Shown: positions 43,168 through 52,629 of the stretch, one piece after another | Layout of the letters: each line of letters starts with the position of its first letter | Numbering within the stretch: the stretch's first letter is position 1 | Origin: Alistipes senegalensis JC50 | GTDB taxonomy: Bacteria; Bacteroidota; Bacteroidia; Bacteroidales; Rikenellaceae | Reading direction: 5' to 3' | Assembly: GCF_025145645.1 (NCBI RefSeq) | Contig: NZ_CP102252.1 | Coordinates: forward strand, 3,038,001-3,102,000 | Length of the DNA stretch: 64,000 bases | Made by a program: the position numbers and the translations under genes | Notes under the pieces: generated by a model | Databases searched by the model: none | Told to the model about the DNA's origin: nothing | The model's input: only the letters and a program-made list of their open reading frames with translations

Positions 43168-46100
43168 ATGAAAATTCAGAATTATGTAAACCGGGCGCTG
43201 TTATTCAACGCTGCAATGATCTCCGTGGCAGGAAGTGCTTCCGCCGCCGGGGCGCAGGGAGCCTCCGAGGATTCCGGTCGTGCGGCGGCCGCTCCGCAGC
43301 GACCCAATGTAATCTTCTTCCTGGTGGACGACCTCGGCTGGAGCGACATCGCCTCATTCGGCAGCCGCTTCTACGAAACACCCAACATCGACGCGCTGGG
43401 ACGTGACGGTGTGCGCTTCACCAATGCCTATACGACCTGCCACGTCTCCTCACCGGCTCGTGCGAGCATCCTGACGGGGTGTTATCCGGCCACTATCAAT
43501 ATGACCGATTGGCTGCCCGGCCGTCGGGAGTTTCCTTTCCAGCAGTTACGCAACGTGGAGGTCAATCAGGATCTTCCCGCCGGAGTGCCGACCATCGCCG
43601 AGACACTGCACGATAACGGCTATCATACGGCCATCATCGGCAAGTGGCATCTGGGCGAAACGGGCTCCACACCCGAGGAGCACGGTTTCGACATGCACAT
43701 TCCGCACGGTTACTTGAAGGGATGGCCCGCCCGCGGCTATATGGCTCCGTTTGGTATGAACGGCTTCGACGGTGAAAAGGGTGAATATCTCACCGATCGT
43801 CTTACGGACGAGGCGCTTCGTTATATCGAGAAGAACAGGAACGAGCCGTTTTTTCTTTTCATGTCTCATTTCGCCGTACACGATCCGATTCAGGGCCGGG
43901 CGGACCTGGTGGAGAAATATCGGAAGAAACTGCGCTCGATGCCGCCGTCGGAGCTGCCGCCCTTTATTCTGGAAGGAAACCCCGATGATCCCGATCCTGC
44001 TTCGGCTGAAGAGCTGCTGCGCTGTCTGGACGATCCGGCTTATGCTCCTCACAAGGCTTTGCCGCACCGCCGGGTGAAGATCAAGCAGATTCAGGACAAT
44101 GTGGAGTTTGCGGCGATGGTCGAGAGCATGGACGAAAGTATGGGGCGTATTGTCGCCAAACTCAAAGAACTGGGGCTCTATGAAAATACGGTGATCGTCT
44201 TTTTCGCCGACAACGGCGGCATGTCGGCCGCCAATTACGGCGGTCCCAACCGCGTCATCCTGCCCGAGCAGCTCGATATGGCCTATTCCAGTTCGATGCT
44301 TCCACTGCGCGGTGGCAAGGGGTGGATGTATGAGGGCGGTCTGCGCGTGCCGATGGTTGTGAAGGCTCCCGGATCGAAGTCCGGCGATTGCGACGAACCG
44401 GTGGTCAGCGTCGATTTCTATCCGACGCTTCTCAGCCTGACGGGAACGCCGCTTCCCCGCGGCAACAGAGCCGAGGGTGTGGATATCTCGCCGCTGCTCC
44501 GGAAGAAAAAGATGAAGGACCGTCCCATTTTCTGGCATTTCCCACATTACAGCAATCACGGTTTGCAGAGTCCCGGCGGCGCGGTCCGTTACGGGGACTA
44601 CAAACTGATCGAATATTATGAGAACGGCACCGTGCAACTCTACGACCTGTCGAAGGACATCAGCGAGAAGCACGACCTCGCCGCTCGGATGCCCGAAAAG
44701 GTTGAAGAGCTGAAACGTATGCTCCATGAGTGGCGCGAATCGGTCGGGGCACGTATGATGCCCGAAAACCCGAATTTTGATGCCCGCATTGCAGCCAAAC
44801 GCGAAGCCGAAGTCTGTCCCGACCGCTGGTGGCCGATGTTTACGCAGTACGACGGCGGCCTGTTCGGCGAACGGGTGGACCTGTGGCGTAACCATCGTTT
44901 GTGGTATGTAGCCGGAGAGGATTTCATCCTCAAAGGTTTCGAGTCGCGTCCCGGCAAACATCCGTGGCAGGGTGAACATGTCGGCAAGTGGCTCCATGCG
45001 GCGACTCTTGCATATCATCATACCGGTGACAAAAAGCTTAAAGCGGCGTTGGACAGCGTCGTGGAGCGTCTGATCGCCACACAGCTGCCGGACGGTTACA
45101 TGGGAACCTATGATGCCGCTTCGACCTTCATGGCCAAACCCGGCGACGGAACGAAGTACATGTGGGATGTCTGGACGCACCGCTATAATCTTTATGGACT
45201 GCTGACCTACGAATCGTTCTTCCCCGATGAGCGGGTGCTGGATGCCTGTCGCCGGATGGGCGACCTGCTGATTGCTACGTTCGGAGAAGGAAGAAACGAT
45301 CTGACCAAAAACGGCACACGGGCCGGTATGTCTTCCACGACGCTGCTCGAATCCATTGTGATGCTTTACGAGCGGACAGGGGAACGGCGCTACCTTGATT
45401 TTGCCGAACATATCGTCTCCGTGAGCGAAGCCAATGCGGACCTGCATCTGCTGGGCGAGATGCTCACGCCCGGGGCCGATGTGGTGAAACCGGGCGATGG
45501 CAAAGCCTACCAATTGCTGTCGAATCTGCTGGGATATTTCCGGTTGTATCAGGTGACGGGCGATGCTCGGTATCTCAAAGCCGTGCAGGCGGCGTGGGGG
45601 AGCGTGCGCAAACACCATCTGCTTACGACGGGCGGTGTATGGAGCCGGGCTGCGGAGTATAACGGCAATAAGGAGTGTTTCGCTTATGAGACGGCATTCG
45701 ACCCCCGGCAGATCGTGGTGGAAAATTGTAGTAATGCGACCTGGATTCAGCTCTGCTTGCAGCTTTTCGACCTGACAGGTATGAGCAAGTTCATGGACGA
45801 AGCCGAAAGGTGTACTTTCAATGATCTGTTCGGACACCAGCATACGGACGGCGTGGACGGTTGTTACTATACCGCGCCCAACCAAAGCCGTCCGCCTTAT
45901 GTGAATAAGATTCACTGCTGTAATTCGAGTGCCCCGCGGGCGATGGAGCTTATGGCGGACCATATTGCAGGCGAGATTGATAATTGTTTGTCCCTCAATA
46001 TGCTGACTCCGGCCGTTGTGACGGTCAATACCAAATTCGGCGGCGGGCAGTTGATCATTTCCGGCAATTATCCGTTGGGCGACGAGGTAAACGTTGCGGT

Positions 46101-46575
46101 GAATATTGCTCGCCAGCCCCATATATACAAGGAGTACGCCATTGAGTTCCGGGTGCCGGTCAACACGCAGCTGAAACGCGTGGAGGTAAACGGTGCAGAG
46201 GTGAAATGTACCACCAACAAGCGGGGTTATGTCACGGTCAAGAGAACGTGGAAACCGGGCGACCGGATGCGCATCGTGCTCGATTACCGGCTTCGGGCCG
46301 ATATTCAAACGGGTGTTGACGGAAAGAAATGGGTTGCGTTCAGCTACGGCCCGCTGGCGTTGGCGCAGCGGATTACTGCTGATGAAAATCCCGAACCTTT
46401 CGCCGGCATGGCGTTGGATACGCCCGAAGCGCGCAAAGCTCTGCTTGCCCGATTTGAAAAGAGGATATCGGACGGGGTTCCGCATTTCACGGTCGGGAAT
46501 ACCGGGGTTGTATTGATGCCTTATAGTTATGCCGGCAGCAAGGAGTCGGGGCCCCGAACCTACTTTGCCTTGTAA
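43168..46575 (+). CDS. Fusion of an S1 sulfatase and a GH127 beta-L-arabinofuranosidase
   Basis: A 1135-residue exported protein. Residues about 45-530 are a sulfatase with FLVDDLGWSD, the formylglycine motif S94-S-P-A-R (serine type, anSME-dependent), GKWHLG and FFADNGG. Residues about 545-1135 match GH127 (former DUF1680), whose Zn-thiolate site uses Glu and three Cys; here E852-x-C854 and C917-C918 (IHCCNSS) fit that set. One polypeptide could remove a sulfate and then a beta-L-arabinofuranose, or act on a sulfated arabinofuranoside. There is no frameshift or stop between the domains. A strong terminator follows. Confidence 0.9.
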   Translation: MKIQNYVNRALLFNAAMISVAGSASAAGAQGASEDSGRAAAAPQRPNVIFFLVDDLGWSDIASFGSRFYETPNIDALGRDGVRFTNAYTTCHVSSPARASILTGCYPATINMTDWLPGRREFPFQQLRNVEVNQDLPAGVPTIAETLHDNGYHTAIIGKWHLGETGSTPEEHGFDMHIPHGYLKGWPARGYMAPFGMNGFDGEKGEYLTDRLTDEALRYIEKNRNEPFFLFMSHFAVHDPIQGRADLVEKYRKKLRSMPPSELPPFILEGNPDDPDPASAEELLRCLDDPAYAPHKALPHRRVKIKQIQDNVEFAAMVESMDESMGRIVAKLKELGLYENTVIVFFADNGGMSAANYGGPNRVILPEQLDMAYSSSMLPLRGGKGWMYEGGLRVPMVVKAPGSKSGDCDEPVVSVDFYPTLLSLTGTPLPRGNRAEGVDISPLLRKKKMKDRPIFWHFPHYSNHGLQSPGGAVRYGDYKLIEYYENGTVQLYDLSKDISEKHDLAARMPEKVEELKRMLHEWRESVGARMMPENPNFDARIAAKREAEVCPDRWWPMFTQYDGGLFGERVDLWRNHRLWYVAGEDFILKGFESRPGKHPWQGEHVGKWLHAATLAYHHTGDKKLKAALDSVVERLIATQLPDGYMGTYDAASTFMAKPGDGTKYMWDVWTHRYNLYGLLTYESFFPDERVLDACRRMGDLLIATFGEGRNDLTKNGTRAGMSSTTLLESIVMLYERTGERRYLDFAEHIVSVSEANADLHLLGEMLTPGADVVKPGDGKAYQLLSNLLGYFRLYQVTGDARYLKAVQAAWGSVRKHHLLTTGGVWSRAAEYNGNKECFAYETAFDPRQIVVENCSNATWIQLCLQLFDLTGMSKFMDEAERCTFNDLFGHQHTDGVDGCYYTAPNQSRPPYVNKIHCCNSSAPRAMELMADHIAGEIDNCLSLNMLTPAVVTVNTKFGGGQLIISGNYPLGDEVNVAVNIARQPHIYKEYAIEFRVPVNTQLKRVEVNGAEVKCTTNKRGYVTVKRTWKPGDRMRIVLDYRLRADIQTGVDGKKWVAFSYGPLALAQRITADENPEPFAGMALDTPEARKALLARFEKRISDGVPHFTVGNTGVVLMPYSYAGSKESGPRTYFAL

Positions 46576-46579
46576 TGAT

Positions 46580-46632
46580 AACTGATAGTACGAGGGACCG
46601 AAATAATCCGGTCCCTCGTACTATCAGTTTTT
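46580..46632 (+). terminator. Strong rho-independent terminator ending the PUL 1 operon
   Basis: A perfect 21-bp stem (46580-46600 with 46609-46629), 8-nt loop and a TTTTT tail. It closes the long plus-strand operon just after the sulfatase-GH127 gene. Confidence 0.9.
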
Positions 46633-46676
46633 AAGAGGTTTGAACCTGATTCTGAAATGTTAAGTAAAATGTTGTC

Positions 46677-47654
46677 ATGAAATCGGTAATCAAAATTCTG
46701 TTTCTGTGTCTGGCGGTGTTGGAGATGTCGTGTGCGGTACAAAAGCCTGTCCGAATTGTTCTTATGCCTGATACGCAAAATTATGCGGAAACCCATCCTG
46801 ACATTTTCAATTCTCAGACGGAATGGATTGCGGCCCAGTGCGACAGCATCGCTTTCGTGCTTCAACAGGGCGATATTACGAACCGTAATGCTGAAAGCCA
46901 ATGGAAGGTGGCGGTTGAGGCAATGAGCCGCCTCGACGGTAAAGTGCCTTATGTCATGGCTGTCGGGAATCACGATCTGGGATTGAAAGGACGTACGAGG
47001 AATCGGGATTCTGAACTTTTCAACCGTTATTTTCCTTATGACAAATATGCCCGGACCCAAAATTTCGGAGGGGCTTTCGAATTTGGGAAAATGGAGAACG
47101 TATGGTATACGTTTCGGACGGGAGGTGTGAAGTGGCTCGTATTGTCACTCGAATTTGGCCCTCGAGACAGCGTATTGGCATGGGCCGGAGCCGTCATTGA
47201 CGCACACTCTCGGCATAAAGTCATTATTAACACACATGCTTACCTCTATTCGGACGATACTCGCATGGGGCCTGGGGACAAATGGCTGCCGGAGAGTTAT
47301 GGTATTGGAAAAGACAAATCCTCGGGTTCGGTCAATAACGGTGAGCAGATGTGGGACAAGTTGATAGGTCTGTATTCGAACATCGTTTTTGTGTTCAGCG
47401 GCCATGTGCTGAACGATGGGACCGGATGTCTGATAAGTGAGGGCGTACATGGAAACCGAGTTTGTCAGATGATGGCTAATTATCAGGCCGGGACCGTTGG
47501 TTCGGTGAATGGAGGTAACGGTTTTCTGCGTATTTTGGGCATAGATGCGAAAAACGGGAGGGTGGTGGTGAGGAGTTATTCGCCCTATACGGATACTTTC
47601 CGGACGGAGCCGGATCGTCGATTCGTCATAGAAGGGCTTGACTATAAGCGGTAG
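46677..47654 (+). CDS. Calcineurin-like metallophosphoesterase lipoprotein
   Basis: A 325-residue lipoprotein (LEMSC, Cys19). Metal-binding motifs of the metallophosphoesterase fold are present in order: LMPDTQNY, QQGDITNRN, VGNHDLG, NTHAYLY and FSGHVLND. Related exported proteins occur near PULs, with unknown natural phosphoesters. It lies after the operon terminator, so it has its own promoter or depends on read-through. No glycan link is shown by sequence. Confidence 0.85.
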   Translation: MKSVIKILFLCLAVLEMSCAVQKPVRIVLMPDTQNYAETHPDIFNSQTEWIAAQCDSIAFVLQQGDITNRNAESQWKVAVEAMSRLDGKVPYVMAVGNHDLGLKGRTRNRDSELFNRYFPYDKYARTQNFGGAFEFGKMENVWYTFRTGGVKWLVLSLEFGPRDSVLAWAGAVIDAHSRHKVIINTHAYLYSDDTRMGPGDKWLPESYGIGKDKSSGSVNNGEQMWDKLIGLYSNIVFVFSGHVLNDGTGCLISEGVHGNRVCQMMANYQAGTVGSVNGGNGFLRILGIDAKNGRVVVRSYSPYTDTFRTEPDRRFVIEGLDYKR

Positions 47655-47771
47655 TTTTTGGATTGGATTGGAATTGAAAACGGATGTTTTTGTAAATATC
47701 CAGCGATTGACATTTCGAGCCTTCCCAGAGATAGGGTCTGACTCAAGTGTTTTGTAATTAAGGCTATATCT

Positions 47772-50495
47772 CTATTTCTGCGTTCGATACATATATTCCG
47801 TCGGGGTCATATTGTAAACGCTTTTGAAGCATTTTGCAAAATAAGCGGGGGACGAGAATCCTACTGTATATGCGACTTCGCTTACATTGCGCCGTTGATC
47901 TGTTAACAGTTGAACAGCCTTCTGCAACCGGAAATTGCGCAGTAAATCCGACGGGGACATTCCGAAAATACTTGTGATTTTCCGATAAAGCAATATTCTC
48001 GACATGCCTAACATATCGCTCATCAGTTCGATTTTGAAATTGCTGTCGCTATGCTGCGCCTCGATCAGATTGAAGAGCTTATCCCGGAACACATCGTCCA
48101 CGCAAGGGAGGTTTGCGGCTTCGTGCCTCGTCAGACGGCCGAATTTTTGGGCGAACGTATCGGCAAGGCGCCTCCGCTCTTCGATGATCCGGATAATTTT
48201 CAGACGGACATACTGCATATTGAACGGCTTGTGAATATATTCATCGGCTCCTTCTGCAATTCCGTAAATCCGTTGGTTGTCATCCGAAAGAGCCGTAAGC
48301 AGCACGATCGGAATATGACAGGTCGCTATATTCGATTTTATGTTGCTGCACAACTGGAATCCGTTGAGCGCGGGCATCAGCACATCGCTCAGAATCAGCG
48401 ACACTTCATTATCCATCACGGCTTTGACGGCATCGTAACCGTTATTGACGGCAATAACGCGGAAGTTCGTTGAAAGTTCGTCCTTAAGATAGGCGAGTAT
48501 CTCGGGATCATCTTCGGCAATGACGATCGTTTCGTCGTATTTCTTGGCTAATAGCGCATCGACCTTATTGTCGTCGATCACCTCGTCCGCAAGATAATTC
48601 GTCGGAAGAGTTTCGTCGAAAGCGGCATTTTCTCCGAAGTGCGATTTTCCCTTGAACAATTCGACCCGGAAAACGGTATAGGCCCCCGGAAGACTGTCCG
48701 CCGTTATGTGTCCATGATGCAGCTCGACATATTCCCGAGTCAGGTGCAATCCGATCCCCGTACTGTAATTCGACGTGTTTTTGAGCGCATAAAAACGATC
48801 GAAAATCCGGGGAAGGCTCTCTTTGTCTATACCTTTCCCGTTATCCTCGACTTCGATCAGCACACTCGGACCGTTGTCTGTCACCGACACCAGGATCGTA
48901 CCGTATTTGGGCGAATATTTGAAAGCATTGGAAAGCAGGTTGAGCAACACCTGTTCGATTTTATCGGTATCGATCCACAACTGCTGATGCGGCGTGTCCG
49001 TACGGAATTTATAGACGATCTTTTCCGTTTCGGCATAAGTCTCGAAATAACTGAGTATCTCTTGCGTAAACTGCACGATATCCACTTGTTTCAGCGTAAG
49101 CATCATTTTATTATTTTCGATCTTTCGGAAATCGAGAATCTGATTCACGACATTCAGCAGGTGGCGCGCGTTACGCTGAATCGTCCAGATATTACGTTGA
49201 ATTTCGGGGTCCTTTTCCCGTTTGACGATGCTGTCGAGCGGATTGAGGATCAACGTCAGCGGAGTGCGGATTTCGTGGGTAATGTTCGTAAAGAACTGTA
49301 ATTTGTGAGCCGTTACATTCTCTATCTGGGCATGTTTGTCCATCAACTCACGGGTGGCAATTTCGATTTCTGTGTTTTTTGCGGTCAGAATTTCGTTGCG
49401 GCGTCGGAGACGCAGATTCAATCGGATGGCATAGATACCCATTCCTCCCGCAATAAGGGCGATAATTATGACGGCCCACAATGAATATTTCAGATTGTCA
49501 ACGCTCCGGTCATATTGTTCAAGGACCGTTTTCTGTTTGTTGATCTGTTCCTGATAACTGACTATCTGTTCCTGCTGCGCCTTGAGCGTGTAGGCATTGT
49601 GAGAATCGACGAGTGCCGATTGCAGTTGGTAGCTCTTCTCTACCCGTTTGCCAAGAAGGATACGCCGGGCGATCGCCATGACCTTGTCTCCTCCCGTGGG
49701 ATAGAGGAATGAGGCTTGCAGTCTGCCGTCGAGAACCGCATCTACTCCGACGAGCGCATCTATTCCGATGAATTTTATCCGCTGCGCACTGAGCGAATCG
49801 GCTTCATTGATCGCATCGTAGGCCGCCAGCGCCATATCGTCGTTGTGCGCAAAAACCAGATCGATATCGTCATAGTGGCCGATCGCCGCCACGCGCTCTT
49901 TTGCCACATCGGGTTTCCAGTCGCCGGGAATGGTATGCACCGAATAGCTTTCACTCGCTTCGGCAAGGAATCCCTTATGCCGTTCCACAGCGGGTGAAGA
50001 GCTCATCAATCCGGTAATTTCGAGAATCGTAGACCCTTCGGATAATATGGTGTTGATGTAGCGTCCCACATCACGGCCGATATCGTAATTATCCGCACTG
50101 ATGCAGGTCGTGTAATGGTCCGAATGTATTTTGCGATCCCAAATGATTGTCGGAATTCCCATGTCGAAAGCTTCGACGGCGATCGGTGTCACCGGCTCCG
50201 ATTCGTTCGGCGAGATGATGAGCAGGTCGACCTTTGCCTCGATGAATTCCCGGATCTGATCGATCTGTAACTGTGTATTGTTATGCGCATTGCTGACCAC
50301 AATGCTCAATTCCGGATATTTGGCCGCTTCGGCTTGCATCTGAATCATCATGATCTGACGCCATAGGTCGTTGGTACATTGGGAGAATCCGATCACATAA
50401 TGACGCTTGGGCTCCGAGATCGATTCACGACGGCAGCCGTTCGTCATCATACATATGGCAAGCAGTAAAAACAGACGGATTGTGCAATGCGGCAT
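47772..50495 (-). CDS. Hybrid two-component regulator (HTCS) with periplasmic sugar-binding sensor
   Basis: A 907-residue one-protein signalling system. Residues about 30-310 are a periplasmic binding protein of the ribose/LacI type (GFSQCTNDLWRQ, FAHNDDMALAAYDAI, FIGIDALVG). Then come a TM helix (about 338-357), a coiled linker, HisKA (H407 in THEIRTPL), HATPase (NLLSNAFKYSP, DNGKGI, STGIGLHL), a receiver (phospho-Asp 704, K756) and an AraC-type HTH (about 800-907). It resembles the B. thetaiotaomicron fructose sensor type BT1754. It is the last gene of the minus-strand operon it presumably activates, 17 bp after the previous gene. An N-terminal TNGC could be lipidated. Confidence 0.94.
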   Translation of the reverse strand: MPHCTIRLFLLLAICMMTNGCRRESISEPKRHYVIGFSQCTNDLWRQIMMIQMQAEAAKYPELSIVVSNAHNNTQLQIDQIREFIEAKVDLLIISPNESEPVTPIAVEAFDMGIPTIIWDRKIHSDHYTTCISADNYDIGRDVGRYINTILSEGSTILEITGLMSSSPAVERHKGFLAEASESYSVHTIPGDWKPDVAKERVAAIGHYDDIDLVFAHNDDMALAAYDAINEADSLSAQRIKFIGIDALVGVDAVLDGRLQASFLYPTGGDKVMAIARRILLGKRVEKSYQLQSALVDSHNAYTLKAQQEQIVSYQEQINKQKTVLEQYDRSVDNLKYSLWAVIIIALIAGGMGIYAIRLNLRLRRRNEILTAKNTEIEIATRELMDKHAQIENVTAHKLQFFTNITHEIRTPLTLILNPLDSIVKREKDPEIQRNIWTIQRNARHLLNVVNQILDFRKIENNKMMLTLKQVDIVQFTQEILSYFETYAETEKIVYKFRTDTPHQQLWIDTDKIEQVLLNLLSNAFKYSPKYGTILVSVTDNGPSVLIEVEDNGKGIDKESLPRIFDRFYALKNTSNYSTGIGLHLTREYVELHHGHITADSLPGAYTVFRVELFKGKSHFGENAAFDETLPTNYLADEVIDDNKVDALLAKKYDETIVIAEDDPEILAYLKDELSTNFRVIAVNNGYDAVKAVMDNEVSLILSDVLMPALNGFQLCSNIKSNIATCHIPIVLLTALSDDNQRIYGIAEGADEYIHKPFNMQYVRLKIIRIIEERRRLADTFAQKFGRLTRHEAANLPCVDDVFRDKLFNLIEAQHSDSNFKIELMSDMLGMSRILLYRKITSIFGMSPSDLLRNFRLQKAVQLLTDQRRNVSEVAYTVGFSSPAYFAKCFKSVYNMTPTEYMYRTQK

Positions 50496-50512
50496 AATAC
50501 GCGAATTTATAA

Positions 50513-51010
50513 TTATTTTATCATATTCAGGCTGAAATCATCGACTAAATAGGTTGAATTCCGGTCTGTCCAGACACCGCAGAAAACAGTGAGTTCCTGC
50601 TCCTTGTCGGAATCGAAATCCAGCGCCATTCGGGTCCAATCTCTGCCGGACAGCAGGAACAGCCTGTCTTTCAAAACACTGCCGTCGGGCCGGCGTACAC
50701 CGATATACACGCCGTTCGTCAATGGGGGCAGGGACATGCGGGCGAATGCGGAAAGCCGGTATTCCTTTCCGGGCATCACTATTATTTTCTGTATGCAGAT
50801 GTCGGACCAGACGGGTATATAACGGGGTGTTTCGACATACAGGGCGCAGGCAAACTCTCCCGCATGTGCCTCGGATGTCAATTCGGACTTACCGATGTCC
50901 CACGTCTTCGCAGACTCTTCGAATCCGCCGTCGGCGAGCAGGTTTTCCCCGCCGTGCGGCGAGCAGGCGAACAGAATACAACTTATCAGCGGTAAAATGA
51001 TCTTGTGCAT
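50513..51010 (-). CDS. Small carbohydrate-binding lipoprotein
   Basis: A 165-residue lipoprotein (start MHKIILPL at 51010; LFAC, Cys16). The mature part is a single jelly-roll-like module starting NLLADGGFEES and ending YLVDDFSLN. The same module occurs at the N-terminus of the next upstream-encoded DUF4185 protein and at the C-terminus of the other one. It has no enzymatic motif, so it is probably a stand-alone surface binder for the same glycan. Confidence 0.78.
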   Translation of the reverse strand: MHKIILPLISCILFACSPHGGENLLADGGFEESAKTWDIGKSELTSEAHAGEFACALYVETPRYIPVWSDICIQKIIVMPGKEYRLSAFARMSLPPLTNGVYIGVRRPDGSVLKDRLFLLSGRDWTRMALDFDSDKEQELTVFCGVWTDRNSTYLVDDFSLNMIK

Positions 51011-51081
51011 AAAGTCGGATCTTAAAAACGGATGCCCGGCCGTGCATGACACGGCCAGGTTCCGTCGGATGTCAGAGGGAG

Positions 51082-52605
51082 TTACAGTTGCGAAACGATA
51101 AAATACATATTGTCGCCCGACGAGTAGGGATAAACGGATGGCGAGAACCAGCCGCCCTGATTGGCATTGTCGAGCGCCAGCAGTTTTTCACCCGACCAGT
51201 CGCCTTCGGGAGAACCGGCATCGCGGTAGACCAGACCGCCCGTTGTCCCTGAACGGTAAATCATAATATAGCGTTTGTGAGCCGCATTATAGGCTACACA
51301 CATTTCGGATGCATTGCCATAGGTGATCGCCGCCGCCGATTCGGGATCTCCCGTCACCCAGTCGGTGCCGTCCCAATAGGTCCAGTTGGCTGCAGTTGCA
51401 ATATCACCGTCGCTTTTGATGCGCGCGACGTATATCTTGGGCGTGGAACGGCCTGCGTCCGAACCGAACATGTAAAGATACTTGTCGCTCAAATAGAATG
51501 CCGCCTGCACAAAATGCCCGGCTCCGCTCCAACGTCCGCGGATCTCACGGGTCCAGCTTTTACCGCCGTCTGCCGATGACAACAACCCGGAAAAGTTTGC
51601 CGTCCATGCGTCGCTGTCTTCGGGATCGAGCGACTTGAACGAATAATAATGGATATACTGTTTGCCGTTGACGGTCACACCGGCCGTCGGAACACAGGCG
51701 GTTTCACCGTCTCCCGACGGTTCGAGAATGGGAACGATACCGTCGCTGCCGGGCGAAACCTGTGCGATATAGAATCCATCATCGGGATTCATGTCGTTCG
51801 ACAATGCGAATGCGTTTGCATAATGCTTGCCTCCGGCCGAAACATCGGCCAGCGCCATGGAAACCGTATTGTTCGGTCCGGCCCAGATGACGGCTTTACC
51901 TGCAAACGAAATATCCGTAAACGAAGCGTTCGAAACGGTTCCCGTTGCCAGGCAGGCGTCCAATTTGGTCGAGGTCTGGGTGGTGCCGGTCGGAACGAGT
52001 CTGAAATCGTCCAGTGCGACCCATACTCCGGGATAGCCCCACGCTCCGCAAAACACATTGCCCTGCGTATAGTCGCCGGAATTGAACTCCTTGGTGAATT
52101 CGGTCCATACATCGGGATTCCAATCGCCTGCCTGTCCGTCGTAAATCGGGCCGCCTTCCAGCCGGACGCCCGTAAAGGCATTCATTCCGGTCCACGAAGC
52201 CTGTCCGAAGCAGGAGAAGGTGTAATCCTTTCCCTTTTTGAGTGCGATCGATTGCAGGCAGGCATCGCACCAGTTGCCGTCGTTGGGATTTTCGAGTTTC
52301 AGGGCGACCTGACCGTTGTGTGCCTGCGTGTGCTTCGACACCAGCGAAGGCTCCTTGTACGCTCCTTCGAAATACCAGAGCGAACGGTAGTCGATCGCTT
52401 CATCGGGGAAAAGCTCGAAGCCGGGTTCGGAAATCATATTGAACTCGTCCGCCGCGAACGTGGCTTTCATCAGGGTGATGTTCGAAAGCTGCGTCGGATC
52501 GGGATTGAGTTTGATGTCGCTGCCGCCCTCCTCTTTATCGTCGGTGCATCCGGCGGCGCATGCAGCGGACAGCAAAAGTAACATTGCGAAATAACGGTTT
52601 TTCAT
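51082..52605 (-). CDS. DUF4185 (GH183-like) lipoprotein with N-terminal binding module
   Basis: A 507-residue surface lipoprotein: AAGC with Cys20 then TDDKEE, an acidic surface-export tail. Residues about 55-205 are the binding module shared with neighbours; about 215-507 are a DUF4185 five-bladed propeller (FTDISFAG, CVPTAGVTVNGKQYIHYYS, VYRDAGSPEGDWSGEKLL). DUF4185 founded CAZy GH183, endo-acting D-arabinanases. The block that reads GDNFD in the sister protein is ADVSA here, so activity may be altered. It sits 24 bp after its paralogue. Confidence 0.82.
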   Translation of the reverse strand: MKNRYFAMLLLLSAACAAGCTDDKEEGGSDIKLNPDPTQLSNITLMKATFAADEFNMISEPGFELFPDEAIDYRSLWYFEGAYKEPSLVSKHTQAHNGQVALKLENPNDGNWCDACLQSIALKKGKDYTFSCFGQASWTGMNAFTGVRLEGGPIYDGQAGDWNPDVWTEFTKEFNSGDYTQGNVFCGAWGYPGVWVALDDFRLVPTGTTQTSTKLDACLATGTVSNASFTDISFAGKAVIWAGPNNTVSMALADVSAGGKHYANAFALSNDMNPDDGFYIAQVSPGSDGIVPILEPSGDGETACVPTAGVTVNGKQYIHYYSFKSLDPEDSDAWTANFSGLLSSADGGKSWTREIRGRWSGAGHFVQAAFYLSDKYLYMFGSDAGRSTPKIYVARIKSDGDIATAANWTYWDGTDWVTGDPESAAAITYGNASEMCVAYNAAHKRYIMIYRSGTTGGLVYRDAGSPEGDWSGEKLLALDNANQGGWFSPSVYPYSSGDNMYFIVSQL

Positions 52606-52629
52606 GGTTTTTTGTTTTTTGGTTGTAGG

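Noticed and set aside
43546..46485. Open reading frame of 979 codons on the minus strand
   Set aside because: Antisense to the sulfatase-GH127 fusion; composition is that of a shadow frame.
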